Below are positions 34,468-42,834 of a stretch of DNA of 64,000 bases, one piece after another (the stretch's first letter is position 1; each line of letters begins with the position of its first letter). Below the pieces are notes generated by a model. The model was not told the origin of the DNA, made no database searches, and saw only the letters and a program-made list of their open reading frames with translations. The stretch comes from Terrimonas sp. (GTDB taxonomy: Bacteria; Bacteroidota; Bacteroidia; Chitinophagales; Chitinophagaceae). Position numbers and translations under genes: made by a program. Where the stretch lies: NCBI GenBank assembly GCA_016125075.1, contig WGMO01000013.1:140319-204318 (forward strand), in the 5' to 3' direction.

Positions 34468-34542
34468 TGGTAGTCCCGACAGGAATCGAACCTGTATCTA
34501 AAGTTTAGGAAACTTCTATTCTATCCATTGAACTACGGGACC
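34468..34542 (-). tRNA. tRNA-Arg (anticodon CCU)
   Basis: A complete cloverleaf of 72 nt plus an encoded CCA. The acceptor is GGTCCCG/CGGGACT (first pair G-U), with a D-arm GTTC/GAAT, an anticodon stem GAAGT/ACTTT with loop TTCCTAA, and a T-stem ACAGG/CCTGT with loop TTCGATT. It reads AGG codons. It is the intact member of a local duplication and the right border of the accessory block. Confidence 0.95.
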
Positions 34543-34619
34543 AGTAACATCAAAGGATGCTAAGGGGCGGCAAAAATAACAGTTTTACGGGTTATCTTAG
34601 TTGTTCAAATGCACCAATT

Positions 34620-35069
34620 ATGAAAAAAATTCAGGGGTTGATCTTCTTTTTTCTGTTTCTATCTGCGGCACAGGCCCAAACCGATAATAAACCCAGCCTC
34701 AACCATATTGCCCATTATATCACTGATTTAAAGGTCAGTACAGATTTTTACCAGCATATCATCGGGCTGGATACCATCCCTGAACCCTTTCATGATGGCC
34801 GTCATACCTGGTTCAGCATCGGCTATAAAAGCCACCTGCACCTGATATCGGGTGCGGCTGCCAAATCACTACATGACAAGAATTCTCATCTCTGCTTTAC
34901 GGTTCCTTCGGTGGATGCATTTGTCACGGTACTCAACCAACACCATGTGCCCTTTGAGAACTGGGCAGGTGAAAAGAATACCGTGACCAAAAGAGTGGAT
35001 GGGGTAAAACAGATCTATTTCCAGGACCCCGATGGCTACTGGATCGAGATCAATGATGCCCGGGAATAA
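34620..35069 (+). CDS. Secreted VOC-family (glyoxalase-like) protein
   Basis: A 149-residue vicinal-oxygen-chelate protein with an N-terminal signal peptide, MKKIQGLIFFFLFLSAAQAQ. The VOC fold is seen in LNHIAHYITDLKVSTDFYQHIIGL, with metal-ligand candidates His in the first strand and Glu in the C-terminal GYWIEINDARE. Exported VOC proteins are common in Bacteroidota; the substrate is unknown. The frame extends upstream to 34557, but the ATG at 34620 begins the signal peptide. It is convergent with the hibernation factor gene, with 5 bp between stops. Confidence 0.87.
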   Translation: MKKIQGLIFFFLFLSAAQAQTDNKPSLNHIAHYITDLKVSTDFYQHIIGLDTIPEPFHDGRHTWFSIGYKSHLHLISGAAAKSLHDKNSHLCFTVPSVDAFVTVLNQHHVPFENWAGEKNTVTKRVDGVKQIYFQDPDGYWIEINDARE

Positions 35070-35074
35070 GCATG

Positions 35075-35404
35075 CTAGCGACTTTTGACCTTAACTCCTT
35101 TTTTCCTGTCAAGCAGGGTCTGGGTTTTCCGGATCCTTAAACGACGCTGTGCGGCTTCTACTGCTTTCAAGATGGCGTCTTCAAATATGGAAGAACTTGC
35201 TTTTACATATTCGTCCTTACCGGGGATATTCAGGATCAGCGTACACCGGATCACTTCCTTGGTCTTCTTAACATCGATTTCGAGCGTAATTTCTGCTGAA
35301 ATGATACCCTTATGCAGTTTTTCCAGTTTGGCTACCTTGCTTTCAATAAAAGTCTTTAAGGAGGGACTGGCCTTAAAATCCGGAGTTTCAATGATTATTC
35401 TCAT
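35075..35404 (-). CDS. Ribosome hibernation promoting factor / RaiA family, short form
   Basis: A 109-residue protein of the HPF/YfiA family. The beta-alpha fold is seen in IIIETPDFKASPSLKTFIESKVAKLEKLH, followed by CTLILNIPGKDEYVKASSSIFEDAILKAVEAAQRRL, where the basic helix contacts 16S rRNA. Short forms lack the dimerisation domain of long HPF. The role is to dimerise or inactivate ribosomes in stationary phase. It is a single gene with its upstream region abutting the 130-bp repeat array. Confidence 0.93.
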   Translation of the reverse strand: MRIIIETPDFKASPSLKTFIESKVAKLEKLHKGIISAEITLEIDVKKTKEVIRCTLILNIPGKDEYVKASSSIFEDAILKAVEAAQRRLRIRKTQTLLDRKKGVKVKSR

Positions 35405-35509
35405 CTGATTCGTTTTTATGGAAGTAATAGAATTTCTCTATTGATTACAATGATAAAGGTTAGTTGTTTTGTTGATTATAGGTCATTTTGACAAATAGAA
35501 AAAATAATA

Positions 35510-36200
35510 ATTAAACTACAGAGACACAGAGATGTGCAGCGTTTCAGTTTATTCCCCCCTCCGTGCCTCCGTGTCTCTGTGGTGAAAAAACCCCAGCTTT
35601 CGGAGGGTGCGGATCCATTGGAGACCAGAAGTAAAACCACGGAGGCACAGAGACACAAAGATGAACAGCGCTTTATTTTGTACCCCCCTCCGTGCCTCCG
35701 TGTCTCTGTGGTGAAAAAACTCCCAGTTTTCAGAGGGTGTGAATCCATTGGAGACCAGAAGTAAAACCACGGAGGCACAAAGACACAGAGAATACACAGC
35801 GATTCAGTCTGTACCCCCCTCCGTGCCTCCGTGTCTCTGTGGTGAAAAAACTCCCAGTTTTCAGAGGGTGTGAATCCATTGGAGACCAGAAGTAAAACCA
35901 CGGAGGCACAGAGACACAGAGAATACACAGCGATTCAGTCTGTGCCCCCCCCCCTCCGTGCCTCCCTGTCTCTGTGGTGAAAAAATCCCCAGGTTTCGGA
36001 GGGTGTGAATCCATTGGAGAGAAAAAGTAAAACCACAGAGGCACAGAGACACAAAGATGAACAGCGCTTTAGTTTGTACCCCCCTCCGTGCCTCCGTGTC
36101 TCTGTGGTGAAAAAAACCCTAGTTTTCGGAGGGTGTGAATCCATTGGAGACCAGAAGTAAAACCACAGAGGCACAGAGACACAGAGAAGACACAGCGTGC
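35510..36200. repeat. Tandem array of about five 130-bp units built from inverted arms
   Basis: Each unit has an A arm (CCACRGAGGCACAGAGACAC-type), a ~28-nt spacer ending in a C-run, a B arm (reverse-complement form, CCGTGCCTCCGTGTCTCTGT...) and a ~52-nt spacer containing GGAGACCAGAAGTAAAA. B arms start at 35561, 35690, 35821, 35956 and 36086, a period of 129-135 bp. Full A arms start at 35637, 35767, 35898, 36033 and 36163. Each A-B pair can form a long hairpin. No gene is supported here, and the open frames it creates on both strands are not genes. The stretch lies between the hibernation factor and the TPR gene. Confidence 0.95.
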
Positions 36201-36218
36201 TTATTTGCCGACATCAGT

Positions 36219-36249
36219 TATCTTTGCAGCCTTCCGGCCATGGGGCCGG
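36219..36249 (+). promoter_or_regulatory. Promoter -7 box and 5' hairpin of the TPR membrane gene
   Basis: TATCTTTG at 36219-36226 matches TAnnTTTG exactly. Just downstream, CCGGCC/GGCCGG (36234-36249) forms a stem-loop before the ATG at 36266. Confidence 0.5.
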
Positions 36250-36265
36250 TTGATAAAGAAATGAT

Positions 36266-36916
36266 ATGAAATTCTATAACCTGCTCATTAAATACAGGCT
36301 CCAGATCGGAATCGTGCTGATACTCGGCGGGGGCCTGACCAATTATTTTTCCGGCTTCTGGCCGGCTTTCCCGCTCTACCTGGTGGGATTGGTACTGGTA
36401 CTGGGGCATTTTTTCTTTGGCCCCCTGCGCCTGATCCAGGAATACCTGGAAAGCGGTGATATCGAGGGTGCCGAAAAAGTGCTGGCCACCATCAAATTCC
36501 CCAACCTGCTCTATAAACCCATCCGCTCGGTCTATTTTACCCTGAAGGGTAACCTGGCCATGATGAAACAGGACTTTGACGGGGCCGAAAAAATGATGAA
36601 AAAAGGGCTTGACCTGGGGATGCCCATGAAAGAGGCCGAGGGCGCCAGCATGCTCCAGATGGGCATGATCTTTATGCAGAAAAACGATATGAAACAGGCC
36701 GAAAGCTATATCCGCGGCGCCATCCGCAAGGGACTGCCCGACAAGGAAAACGAAGCCGCCGCCTACCTTCAGATGTGCAGCCTGATGATGAACAAACGCG
36801 AGTTCCGTGCCGCTAAAGATTTTTTCCGGAAGGCCAAAAGACTGAACCCCACCACCGAACAGATCGTTGACCAGATCAAACAGATTGAAAAATACATTAC
36901 AAGGATGCCGGGATAA
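36266..36916 (+). CDS. Membrane-anchored tetratricopeptide-repeat protein
   Basis: A 216-residue protein. Two adjacent hydrophobic helices lie near residues 12-50 (IGIVLILGGGLTNYFSGFW and AFPLYLVGLVLVLGHFFF). About four TPR units follow, for example SVYFTLKGNLAMMKQDFDGAEKMMKKGLDLG, GASMLQMGMIFMQKNDMKQAESYIRGAIRKG and AAAYLQMCSLMMNKREFRAAKDFFRKAKRLNP. The TPR part is probably cytoplasmic and mediates protein contacts. No specific role is known. Confidence 0.85.
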   Translation: MKFYNLLIKYRLQIGIVLILGGGLTNYFSGFWPAFPLYLVGLVLVLGHFFFGPLRLIQEYLESGDIEGAEKVLATIKFPNLLYKPIRSVYFTLKGNLAMMKQDFDGAEKMMKKGLDLGMPMKEAEGASMLQMGMIFMQKNDMKQAESYIRGAIRKGLPDKENEAAAYLQMCSLMMNKREFRAAKDFFRKAKRLNPTTEQIVDQIKQIEKYITRMPG

Positions 36917-36937
36917 AGAAGGGTCTTCAGAATGGCA

Positions 36938-37408
36938 TCACTTTTCCCATTTCCCGAAGAGTTCCTCCACTTTTTTATAGCGGTAATCAAATATATCCTT
37001 CAATTGTTTTTTGACAAAGAGGCTATTGGCCAGGTCTCCCAGCCACCACAGGGGAATCTTATAATGAACAATGTCCGTCATCTCCACGCCGCCCTCGATG
37101 GCTTTAAAATGATGCTGGTGGTGCCAGAGGCTGTAAGGGCCGAACCTTTGTTCGTCCACGAAAAACCGCTGGTCCCGGACATGCGTGATTTCTGTCATCC
37201 AGTACAGGGGAATGCCCATTAAGGGTTTCACCGTATATTCAATGATCTGGCCGGGGTACATGGTATCGCCATGGTATTTTGAAATAACCCGGAAACCCAT
37301 TTTTGCAGGGGTAATGGTTTGTAAATTTGCAGGGTTGGAAAAAAAATCCCATGCTTCATCAAGGGGTACCGGTATTTGCTGCCGGGTTTGCAATGCGTAA
37401 ACAGCCAT
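36938..37408 (-). CDS. SRPBCC/START-like domain protein
   Basis: A 156-residue small-ligand-binding fold protein. RQQIPVPLDEAWDFFSNPANLQTITPAKMGFRV is the typical N-terminal part of the polyketide cyclase/SRPBCC family, followed by PGQIIEYTVKPL and a C-terminal amphipathic helix region LANSLFVKKQLKDIFDYRYKKVEELF. The ligand is unknown. The frame extends upstream with GTG at 37447, but the ATG at 37408 gives the family N-terminus. It is transcribed divergently from the helicase-nuclease gene. Confidence 0.85.
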   Translation of the reverse strand: MAVYALQTRQQIPVPLDEAWDFFSNPANLQTITPAKMGFRVISKYHGDTMYPGQIIEYTVKPLMGIPLYWMTEITHVRDQRFFVDEQRFGPYSLWHHQHHFKAIEGGVEMTDIVHYKIPLWWLGDLANSLFVKKQLKDIFDYRYKKVEELFGKWEK

Positions 37409-37466
37409 AGATAAAATTGAATTAACTTGTTCTATAACTGGATACACCTAAAAATGTTCGGGAAAT

Positions 37467-40400
37467 ATGTCATTGAATAAGCAAAGACTGGAAAATAAAT
37501 TTTTTGAGGAATACCAAAAACTGAATGACCAGCAAAAAAAGGCCGTCGATACCATCGAGGGGCCGGTGATGGTGATTGCCGGGCCCGGAACGGGAAAGAC
37601 GCAGATCCTGGCCAGCCGTATCGGGAAGATCTTACTGGAAACCGATACCCTGCCCGAAAACATACTCTGCCTGACCTATACGGATGCCGGCGTGGTGGCG
37701 ATGCGGAAAAGGCTGCTGAAATTTATCGGCCCGGATGCCTACAAGGTGAATATCTCCACCTTCCATGCTTTTTGCAATGATGTGATCCAGGAAAACCTCT
37801 CGCTTTTTGAAAAGACAGCGATGGACCCGGTTTCGGACCTGGAGAAAGCCGCATTGTTCAAGGAACTGATCGATGGGTTTCCTAAAAACCATCCCCTGAA
37901 ACGCTACCGCGGTGATGTGTATTTTGAAGTGAACAACCTCGATCGCCTGTTCAGTGATATGAAAAGGGAGGGATGGACTCCGGCCTTTATCAATCAACGG
38001 ATAGAGGAGTATATCGCCTCGATCCCGGAAAGGGAGGAATTCGTTTACAAAAAAAAATACCTCGACTTTAAAGCCGGCGACCTGAAAAAAAACAAAGTGG
38101 ACGAGGAGCTGGAGAAAATGGAAAAACTAAAGGCAGCGGTAAATGAATTTGACCGGTTCCAGGAATTAATGCGCCAAAACCACCGCTATGATTTTGATGA
38201 TATGATCAATTGGGTAATCAAAGCTTTTGAAGAGAATAAAAACCTGCTCTCCCAATACCAGGAACGTTACCAGTATATCCTGGTGGATGAATACCAGGAT
38301 ACCAGCGGTACTCAGAACCGCCTGGTATCCTTACTGATCAGTTATTGGGACAAACCGAATGTGTTCGTGGTGGGCGATGATGACCAGAGTATCTACCGTT
38401 TCCAGGGTGCCAACGTGGAAAACATGATCGATTTTGCTAATACCTATCAATCCCACCTGCATACGGTGGTGCTCACCCATAATTACAGGAGCACCCAACC
38501 GATACTCGATATTTCAAAGACCCTCATCAACCGCAACCAGGAACGGCTGGTGAACAAGATCGAGGAACTGGACAAGGAACTGCTGGCTTCGAAAGAAGGC
38601 CTGTCGAAACTGACCCACCTGCCGGTGATCCGGGAATATGAAAAACAACGCGATGAGATGGCCGATATCACCCTGCGGATCCAGCAACTGGTGCAGGAAG
38701 GCGTTGCACCGGGCAGGATCGGTGTGATCTACAAGGAAAATAAGTATGGCAACGAACTCAGCAGTTTCCTGCAACTGAAGAATATACCGGTGTACAATAA
38801 GCGCAATATGAATATTTTTGAAATCCCGCTGGCCCGCAAGATCATCCTGCTGATGGACTACCTGGCCGCGGAGCATGATATTCCTTATGGCGGGGACGAA
38901 ATGCTTTTTGAAATCCTGCACTTTAACTGGTTTGAGATCCCGCCCATCGAAATCGCCAAACTGAGTATTGCCGTAGCCGAAAGAAGATTCGGGGACCAGA
39001 AAACCTCGATCCGCCAGCTGATCGCGGAAAAATCGAATGAACAACCCAAAGACCTGTTTTCCGTAACCATCCATCCCCAGCTTAAAAAAGCGGGCGCCAT
39101 CCTCGAAAAACTGATCGGGGATGTGCCCAACACCAGTTTGCAGCATCTTTTTGAAAATATCATCCGCGAAACCGGTCTGCTCCGGCATATCATGCAGCAG
39201 GATGACAAGCACTGGCAATTGCAGGTGCTGACGGGGCTTTTTGATTTTGTGAAGGAAGAGACAAGGCGCAACCCCCTGCTCCACCTGAAAGAGCTGGTCA
39301 AGGTCATCGACCTGATGAACAAAGAGCAGATCATACTGCCCCTGGTTCAGGTAAGCGGCAGTGATAAGGGTGTGAACCTGATGACGGTGCACGGATCAAA
39401 GGGCCTGGAATTTGAATATGTATTTTTTGCCGGGGCCAATGCCGGCTTCTGGGAAAAGAAACGGAAACCCAGTGGCGGTTATAAACTGCCGGATACGGTA
39501 TTCACGTCGATGCCTAAAAACAAGGAAGACGAGGAATTGCGCCGCCTGTTTTACGTGGCACTCACCCGGGCCGAGCAACACCTGCAGATCTCCTACTGCC
39601 GATTCAACAATGATGGAAAAGAACTGGAGCCGTCGATGTTCATTGCCGAGATCCAGGATGAACATCATATCCCCACGGAGAAAATATTTATTGATGATGA
39701 AGTGACGGATGCCTTTGCCTTGCTGGGATTTGAAAAGAATAAGGCTCCGGAAATTGAAAAAACAGAGGCGGAATTTATCGACCGCATGCTCGAAAAATTT
39801 GTGATGAATGTGACGGCTTTGAATAATTACCTCAAATGCCCGCTTGAATTCTATTTCAAGAACCTGATCCGCATCCCTTCACCAAAAAACGAAGCCACCG
39901 AGTTCGGGTCATCAGTCCATTATGCGTTGGAACAGCTGTTCCGGAAAATGCAGGAGGACGAAAACAATAAATTCCCGGACCGGGAAAAATTCATTGCCGA
40001 TTTTGAATGGTATATGCACCGGCACCGCGAAAGTTTTACCCAGGAACAATTTGACCGGCGGATTGAATATGGGCATGAAGTATTAAGCAACTACTATGAT
40101 CATTATGTGGCGCGGTGGAACAAGATTGTGGCGATTGAAAGGAATATCCGTAATGTGGTGGTTAGGGGTGTGCCGCTAAAAGGCAAACTGGATAAACTGG
40201 AATTTGACGGAAAATCGGTGAACGTGGTGGACTATAAGACCGGTGACCCTGAAAAAGGGATGAAAAAAATGAAAGGCCCTTCGGATAAAGAACCCGATGG
40301 AGGCGATTACTGGCGGCAGGCCGTTTTCTATAAGCTATTAGTGGATCATTATGAAAGCAAGGATTGGAAAGTGGTCAGTGCCGAATTTGATTTCATCGAA

Positions 40401-40619
40401 CCGGATAAAAAGAAAAATTACCGGAAAGAAAAGATCATCATCAGTCCGCAGGATATGACGACGGTGACCCAGCAGATCATTACTGTGTGGGAAAAAATCC
40501 AAAACAGGGATTTTTATACCGGTTGCGGAAAGAATGATTGCCACTGGTGCAATTTTGTCAAGACCAATGAACTCGCCGTATCCCTCCATGCCCTGAATGT
40601 GGAGGAGGATGAGGAATGA
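37467..40619 (+). CDS. UvrD-like SF1 helicase with C-terminal RecB/AddB-type nuclease
   Basis: A 1050-residue ATP-dependent helicase fused to a PD-(D/E)XK nuclease. The Walker A motif AGPGTGKT is at residues 38-45, DEXX-box VDEYQDT near 272, GDDDQSIYRF near 303 and motif VI RRLFYVALTRA near 688. The nuclease domain shows GSSVHYALEQLF near 817 and VDYKTG near 921. Cysteine ~791 (LKCPLEFYF) plus CGKNDCHWC near 1020-1028 form a likely Fe-S cluster like those of AddB/AdnB/Cas4. The architecture resembles one subunit of AdnAB. Role in double-strand break processing is inferred. The ATG at 37467 is 58 bp from the divergent SRPBCC start. Confidence 0.93.
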   Translation: MSLNKQRLENKFFEEYQKLNDQQKKAVDTIEGPVMVIAGPGTGKTQILASRIGKILLETDTLPENILCLTYTDAGVVAMRKRLLKFIGPDAYKVNISTFHAFCNDVIQENLSLFEKTAMDPVSDLEKAALFKELIDGFPKNHPLKRYRGDVYFEVNNLDRLFSDMKREGWTPAFINQRIEEYIASIPEREEFVYKKKYLDFKAGDLKKNKVDEELEKMEKLKAAVNEFDRFQELMRQNHRYDFDDMINWVIKAFEENKNLLSQYQERYQYILVDEYQDTSGTQNRLVSLLISYWDKPNVFVVGDDDQSIYRFQGANVENMIDFANTYQSHLHTVVLTHNYRSTQPILDISKTLINRNQERLVNKIEELDKELLASKEGLSKLTHLPVIREYEKQRDEMADITLRIQQLVQEGVAPGRIGVIYKENKYGNELSSFLQLKNIPVYNKRNMNIFEIPLARKIILLMDYLAAEHDIPYGGDEMLFEILHFNWFEIPPIEIAKLSIAVAERRFGDQKTSIRQLIAEKSNEQPKDLFSVTIHPQLKKAGAILEKLIGDVPNTSLQHLFENIIRETGLLRHIMQQDDKHWQLQVLTGLFDFVKEETRRNPLLHLKELVKVIDLMNKEQIILPLVQVSGSDKGVNLMTVHGSKGLEFEYVFFAGANAGFWEKKRKPSGGYKLPDTVFTSMPKNKEDEELRRLFYVALTRAEQHLQISYCRFNNDGKELEPSMFIAEIQDEHHIPTEKIFIDDEVTDAFALLGFEKNKAPEIEKTEAEFIDRMLEKFVMNVTALNNYLKCPLEFYFKNLIRIPSPKNEATEFGSSVHYALEQLFRKMQEDENNKFPDREKFIADFEWYMHRHRESFTQEQFDRRIEYGHEVLSNYYDHYVARWNKIVAIERNIRNVVVRGVPLKGKLDKLEFDGKSVNVVDYKTGDPEKGMKKMKGPSDKEPDGGDYWRQAVFYKLLVDHYESKDWKVVSAEFDFIEPDKKKNYRKEKIIISPQDMTTVTQQIITVWEKIQNRDFYTGCGKNDCHWCNFVKTNELAVSLHALNVEEDEE

Positions 40620-40679
40620 TTAACACGATTTTGATGGATAATTGGGAAAGCCTTAACCCCCGATTGGAGGAAAGCCTTT

Positions 40680-40687
40680 AAGTTTGC
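40680..40687 (+). promoter_or_regulatory. Promoter -7 box of the Ig-like lipoprotein gene
   Basis: TAAGTTTG matches TAnnTTTG exactly, 9 bp before the ATG. A -33 TTG at the normal spacing is not evident. Confidence 0.45.
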
Positions 40688-40696
40688 AATTCCTAT

Positions 40697-42148
40697 ATGA
40701 AGCAACAATCCCTGATAAAATACCTTTTCTTTTTCCTGGTCATTTTGGCGATTGCACAATCCGTCACGCTCTTACAGGGCTGTGCCAATATGATCCCTCC
40801 TTCCGGGGGACCCCGGGATACCATCCCCCCGATGTTAATGAAGGCGACACCCCCCGATTCTACCCTGCAATTCAAGAACAAGACGATCATTTTTACCTTC
40901 GATGAATACATAGAACTGCAGGACATCCAGAAAAACGTACAGGTTTCCCCGACGCCGGAAATCAATCTCGAAATTGAATACCGGCTAAAAACAATCACCG
41001 TCAAATTAAAGGATACGCTCGAACCCAATACCACTTATGCCATCAATTTCGGCAGGGCCATCCAGGATATCAATGAAAGGAATGTCTTAAAAAACTTCAC
41101 GTATCTTTTTTCCACCGGGTCCTTTTTTGATTCGCTTTCTTTTTCCGGGAATGTGGTGCTGGCTGAAACCGGCAAAACGGACAGTACCCTGATCGTAATG
41201 CTGCATCGCACGGGGGAAGACTCGGCCGTGATCAACAATAAGCCGCAGTATATCACCAAGCTGGACGGGAAAGGAAATTTTCGTTTTCGTTTCCTGCCCC
41301 CCGGTACCTATTATGTATATGCGCTGAAAGATGATAATGGTCTTGGCAAGTATTTTTCTGCTGAACAGCTTTTTGCTTTTGCTGATGAACCCGTGGTAGT
41401 GTCTGATTCCACCCGATCCATTACCTTATTTGCCTATGCGGTCCGGCAAAAGGAAGCAGAAACGCCCGCGCCTCCCGTTCCGCAGACAAGGGGTGGCGGC
41501 CGGAACAATGAACTGGCCCGTCTTCGGTTTACCAGCTCCGTTACCGGTGGGCAGCAGGACCTGCTGGAGCCTTTTTACCTGAAATTTGTCACCCCCCTGA
41601 AAACATTTGACCCGGCAAAGGTCTTACTGAGTACCGATACCTCTTTCCTGCCCGTGAGTAATTATTCGTGGACGCCGGACAGCAATTCCATCCAGTACAC
41701 CCTCAACACATCACTGAAAGAAGATACCCGTTACAATCTTATCCTCGATAAAGAATTTGCCACCGATACCCTGGGGCTCCAACTCCTGAAAACCGATACC
41801 ATCAGTTTCCGGACCCGAAAACTGGCGGACTATGGCGCGATCAGGATCCGCTTTAAAAACCTGGATGCCGCTAAAAATCCCGTACTGCTGATCTCGCTCA
41901 ACAATACGATCATTATGTCGGAACCGATCATCAACGGTGAGTTCTACAAGCCCCTGTTCAAACCGGGCAATTATGACCTCAGTATCCTCTATGATGATAA
42001 CAAGAACGGGAAATGGGACCCGGGTGAATTTTTCGGCGTGCACCGGCAACCCGAACATGTGGTTCCCCTCAGGGATAAGATTATCGTGAAACCCAACTGG
42101 GACAATGAAAAAGATATTGAGATCGGTACAGAACCGGGAAAAGAATAA
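40697..42148 (+). CDS. Ig-like domain lipoprotein
   Basis: A 483-residue lipoprotein. An N-terminal hydrophobic segment ends at a cysteine in LLQGCANMIPPSGGPRD, a common start for Bacteroidota Ig-like (Big_5) proteins. Beta-rich Ig-like domains follow: PPDSTLQFKNKTIIFTFDEY..., YAINFGRAIQDINERNVLKNFTYLFSTG, and a C-terminal carboxypeptidase-regulatory-like domain GNYDLSILYDDNKNGKWDPGEFF. It is probably a surface-exposed or periplasmic structural protein. No catalytic residues are recognised. It precedes recR in the same direction with 65 bp between. Confidence 0.85.
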   Translation: MKQQSLIKYLFFFLVILAIAQSVTLLQGCANMIPPSGGPRDTIPPMLMKATPPDSTLQFKNKTIIFTFDEYIELQDIQKNVQVSPTPEINLEIEYRLKTITVKLKDTLEPNTTYAINFGRAIQDINERNVLKNFTYLFSTGSFFDSLSFSGNVVLAETGKTDSTLIVMLHRTGEDSAVINNKPQYITKLDGKGNFRFRFLPPGTYYVYALKDDNGLGKYFSAEQLFAFADEPVVVSDSTRSITLFAYAVRQKEAETPAPPVPQTRGGGRNNELARLRFTSSVTGGQQDLLEPFYLKFVTPLKTFDPAKVLLSTDTSFLPVSNYSWTPDSNSIQYTLNTSLKEDTRYNLILDKEFATDTLGLQLLKTDTISFRTRKLADYGAIRIRFKNLDAAKNPVLLISLNNTIIMSEPIINGEFYKPLFKPGNYDLSILYDDNKNGKWDPGEFFGVHRQPEHVVPLRDKIIVKPNWDNEKDIEIGTEPGKE

Positions 42149-42201
42149 GATTTCGGCCCTTTTACGGGCTGTACAAAAGAACAGGTTTCCCCCGGCTTCT
42201 A

Positions 42202-42209
42202 TATCTTTG
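42202..42209 (+). promoter_or_regulatory. Possible recR promoter -7 box
   Basis: TATCTTTG matches TAnnTTTG exactly and ends only 4 bp before the recR ATG, so a transcript from it would be leaderless or nearly so. No -33 TTG is seen at the usual distance. Confidence 0.4.
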
Positions 42210-42213
42210 TTCC

Positions 42214-42834
42214 ATGCAATTTTCTTCTGCATTATTGGAAAATGCGGTCAATGAATTTGCCAAACTTCCGGGTATTGGTAAGAAGACCGCTTTGCGGCTT
42301 GTCTTACACCTCTTGAAACAGGATACCGCAGAAGTGTCCAATTTCAGCGAAGTGATCGCGAAGATGCGGAGCGAGATACGGTTCTGCCAGCGTTGTTTCA
42401 ATGTTGCCGATGCTGATATCTGTTCGATCTGTTCGAATTCGATGCGCAAACAGGAAATCATCTGCGTGGTAGAGAATATCAGGGACGTGATTGCGATTGA
42501 GAGTACGCAGCAATTCAATGGCACTTATCATGTTTTGGGCGGTATCATTTCCCCCCTGGACGGGGTCGGTCCCGACCAGCTCAATATCGAGTCGCTGATC
42601 CTCCGGGTGCAGAAAGAGAAAACGGAGGAACTCATCTTTGCCCTGAACCCGAATATACAGGGCGATACCACGATCTATTATATCCAGAAAAAGATACAGC
42701 CATTGGGCATCAGGGTTACCACCATTGCAAGAGGTATTGCCTTTGGCGGTGAACTGGAATATACCGATGAGCTTACCCTCGGCAGGAGCCTGCAAAACCG
42801 GATGCCGGTAGAAAATTATGTCTCCAACAGATAG
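42214..42834 (+). CDS. recR: Recombination mediator RecR
   Basis: A 206-residue RecR of the RecFOR gap-repair pathway, which loads RecA on SSB-coated DNA. An N-terminal helix-hairpin-helix (LPGIGKKTALRLVLHLL) is followed by the zinc finger with Cys58, Cys61, Cys70 and Cys73. A Toprim domain (ICVVENIRDVIAIE) and the C-terminal Walker-like stretch GIAFGGELEYTDELTLGRSL complete it. Length is normal. A TATCTTTG box lies just upstream. It is in the same direction as the split metH genes but separated by a 525-bp gap with its own promoter. Confidence 0.96.
   Translation: MQFSSALLENAVNEFAKLPGIGKKTALRLVLHLLKQDTAEVSNFSEVIAKMRSEIRFCQRCFNVADADICSICSNSMRKQEIICVVENIRDVIAIESTQQFNGTYHVLGGIISPLDGVGPDQLNIESLILRVQKEKTEELIFALNPNIQGDTTIYYIQKKIQPLGIRVTTIARGIAFGGELEYTDELTLGRSLQNRMPVENYVSNR

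Noticed and set aside
29284..34542. Complete integrative element
   Set aside because: No integrase, relaxase or phage gene lies inside the block, and the left repeat is degenerate. Only a remnant is supported.
35476..36174. Several open frames across the repeat array, coding for cysteine/leucine-rich and TTETRRHGG-rich peptides
   Set aside because: They arise from the repeated CACAGAG arms on both strands, restart in each unit and change frame with unit length (129-135 bp). No start context or codon bias.
35510..36200. CRISPR array
   Set aside because: Units are near-identical throughout, including the spacer-like parts, and the arms alternate in orientation. There are no variable spacers or cas genes.
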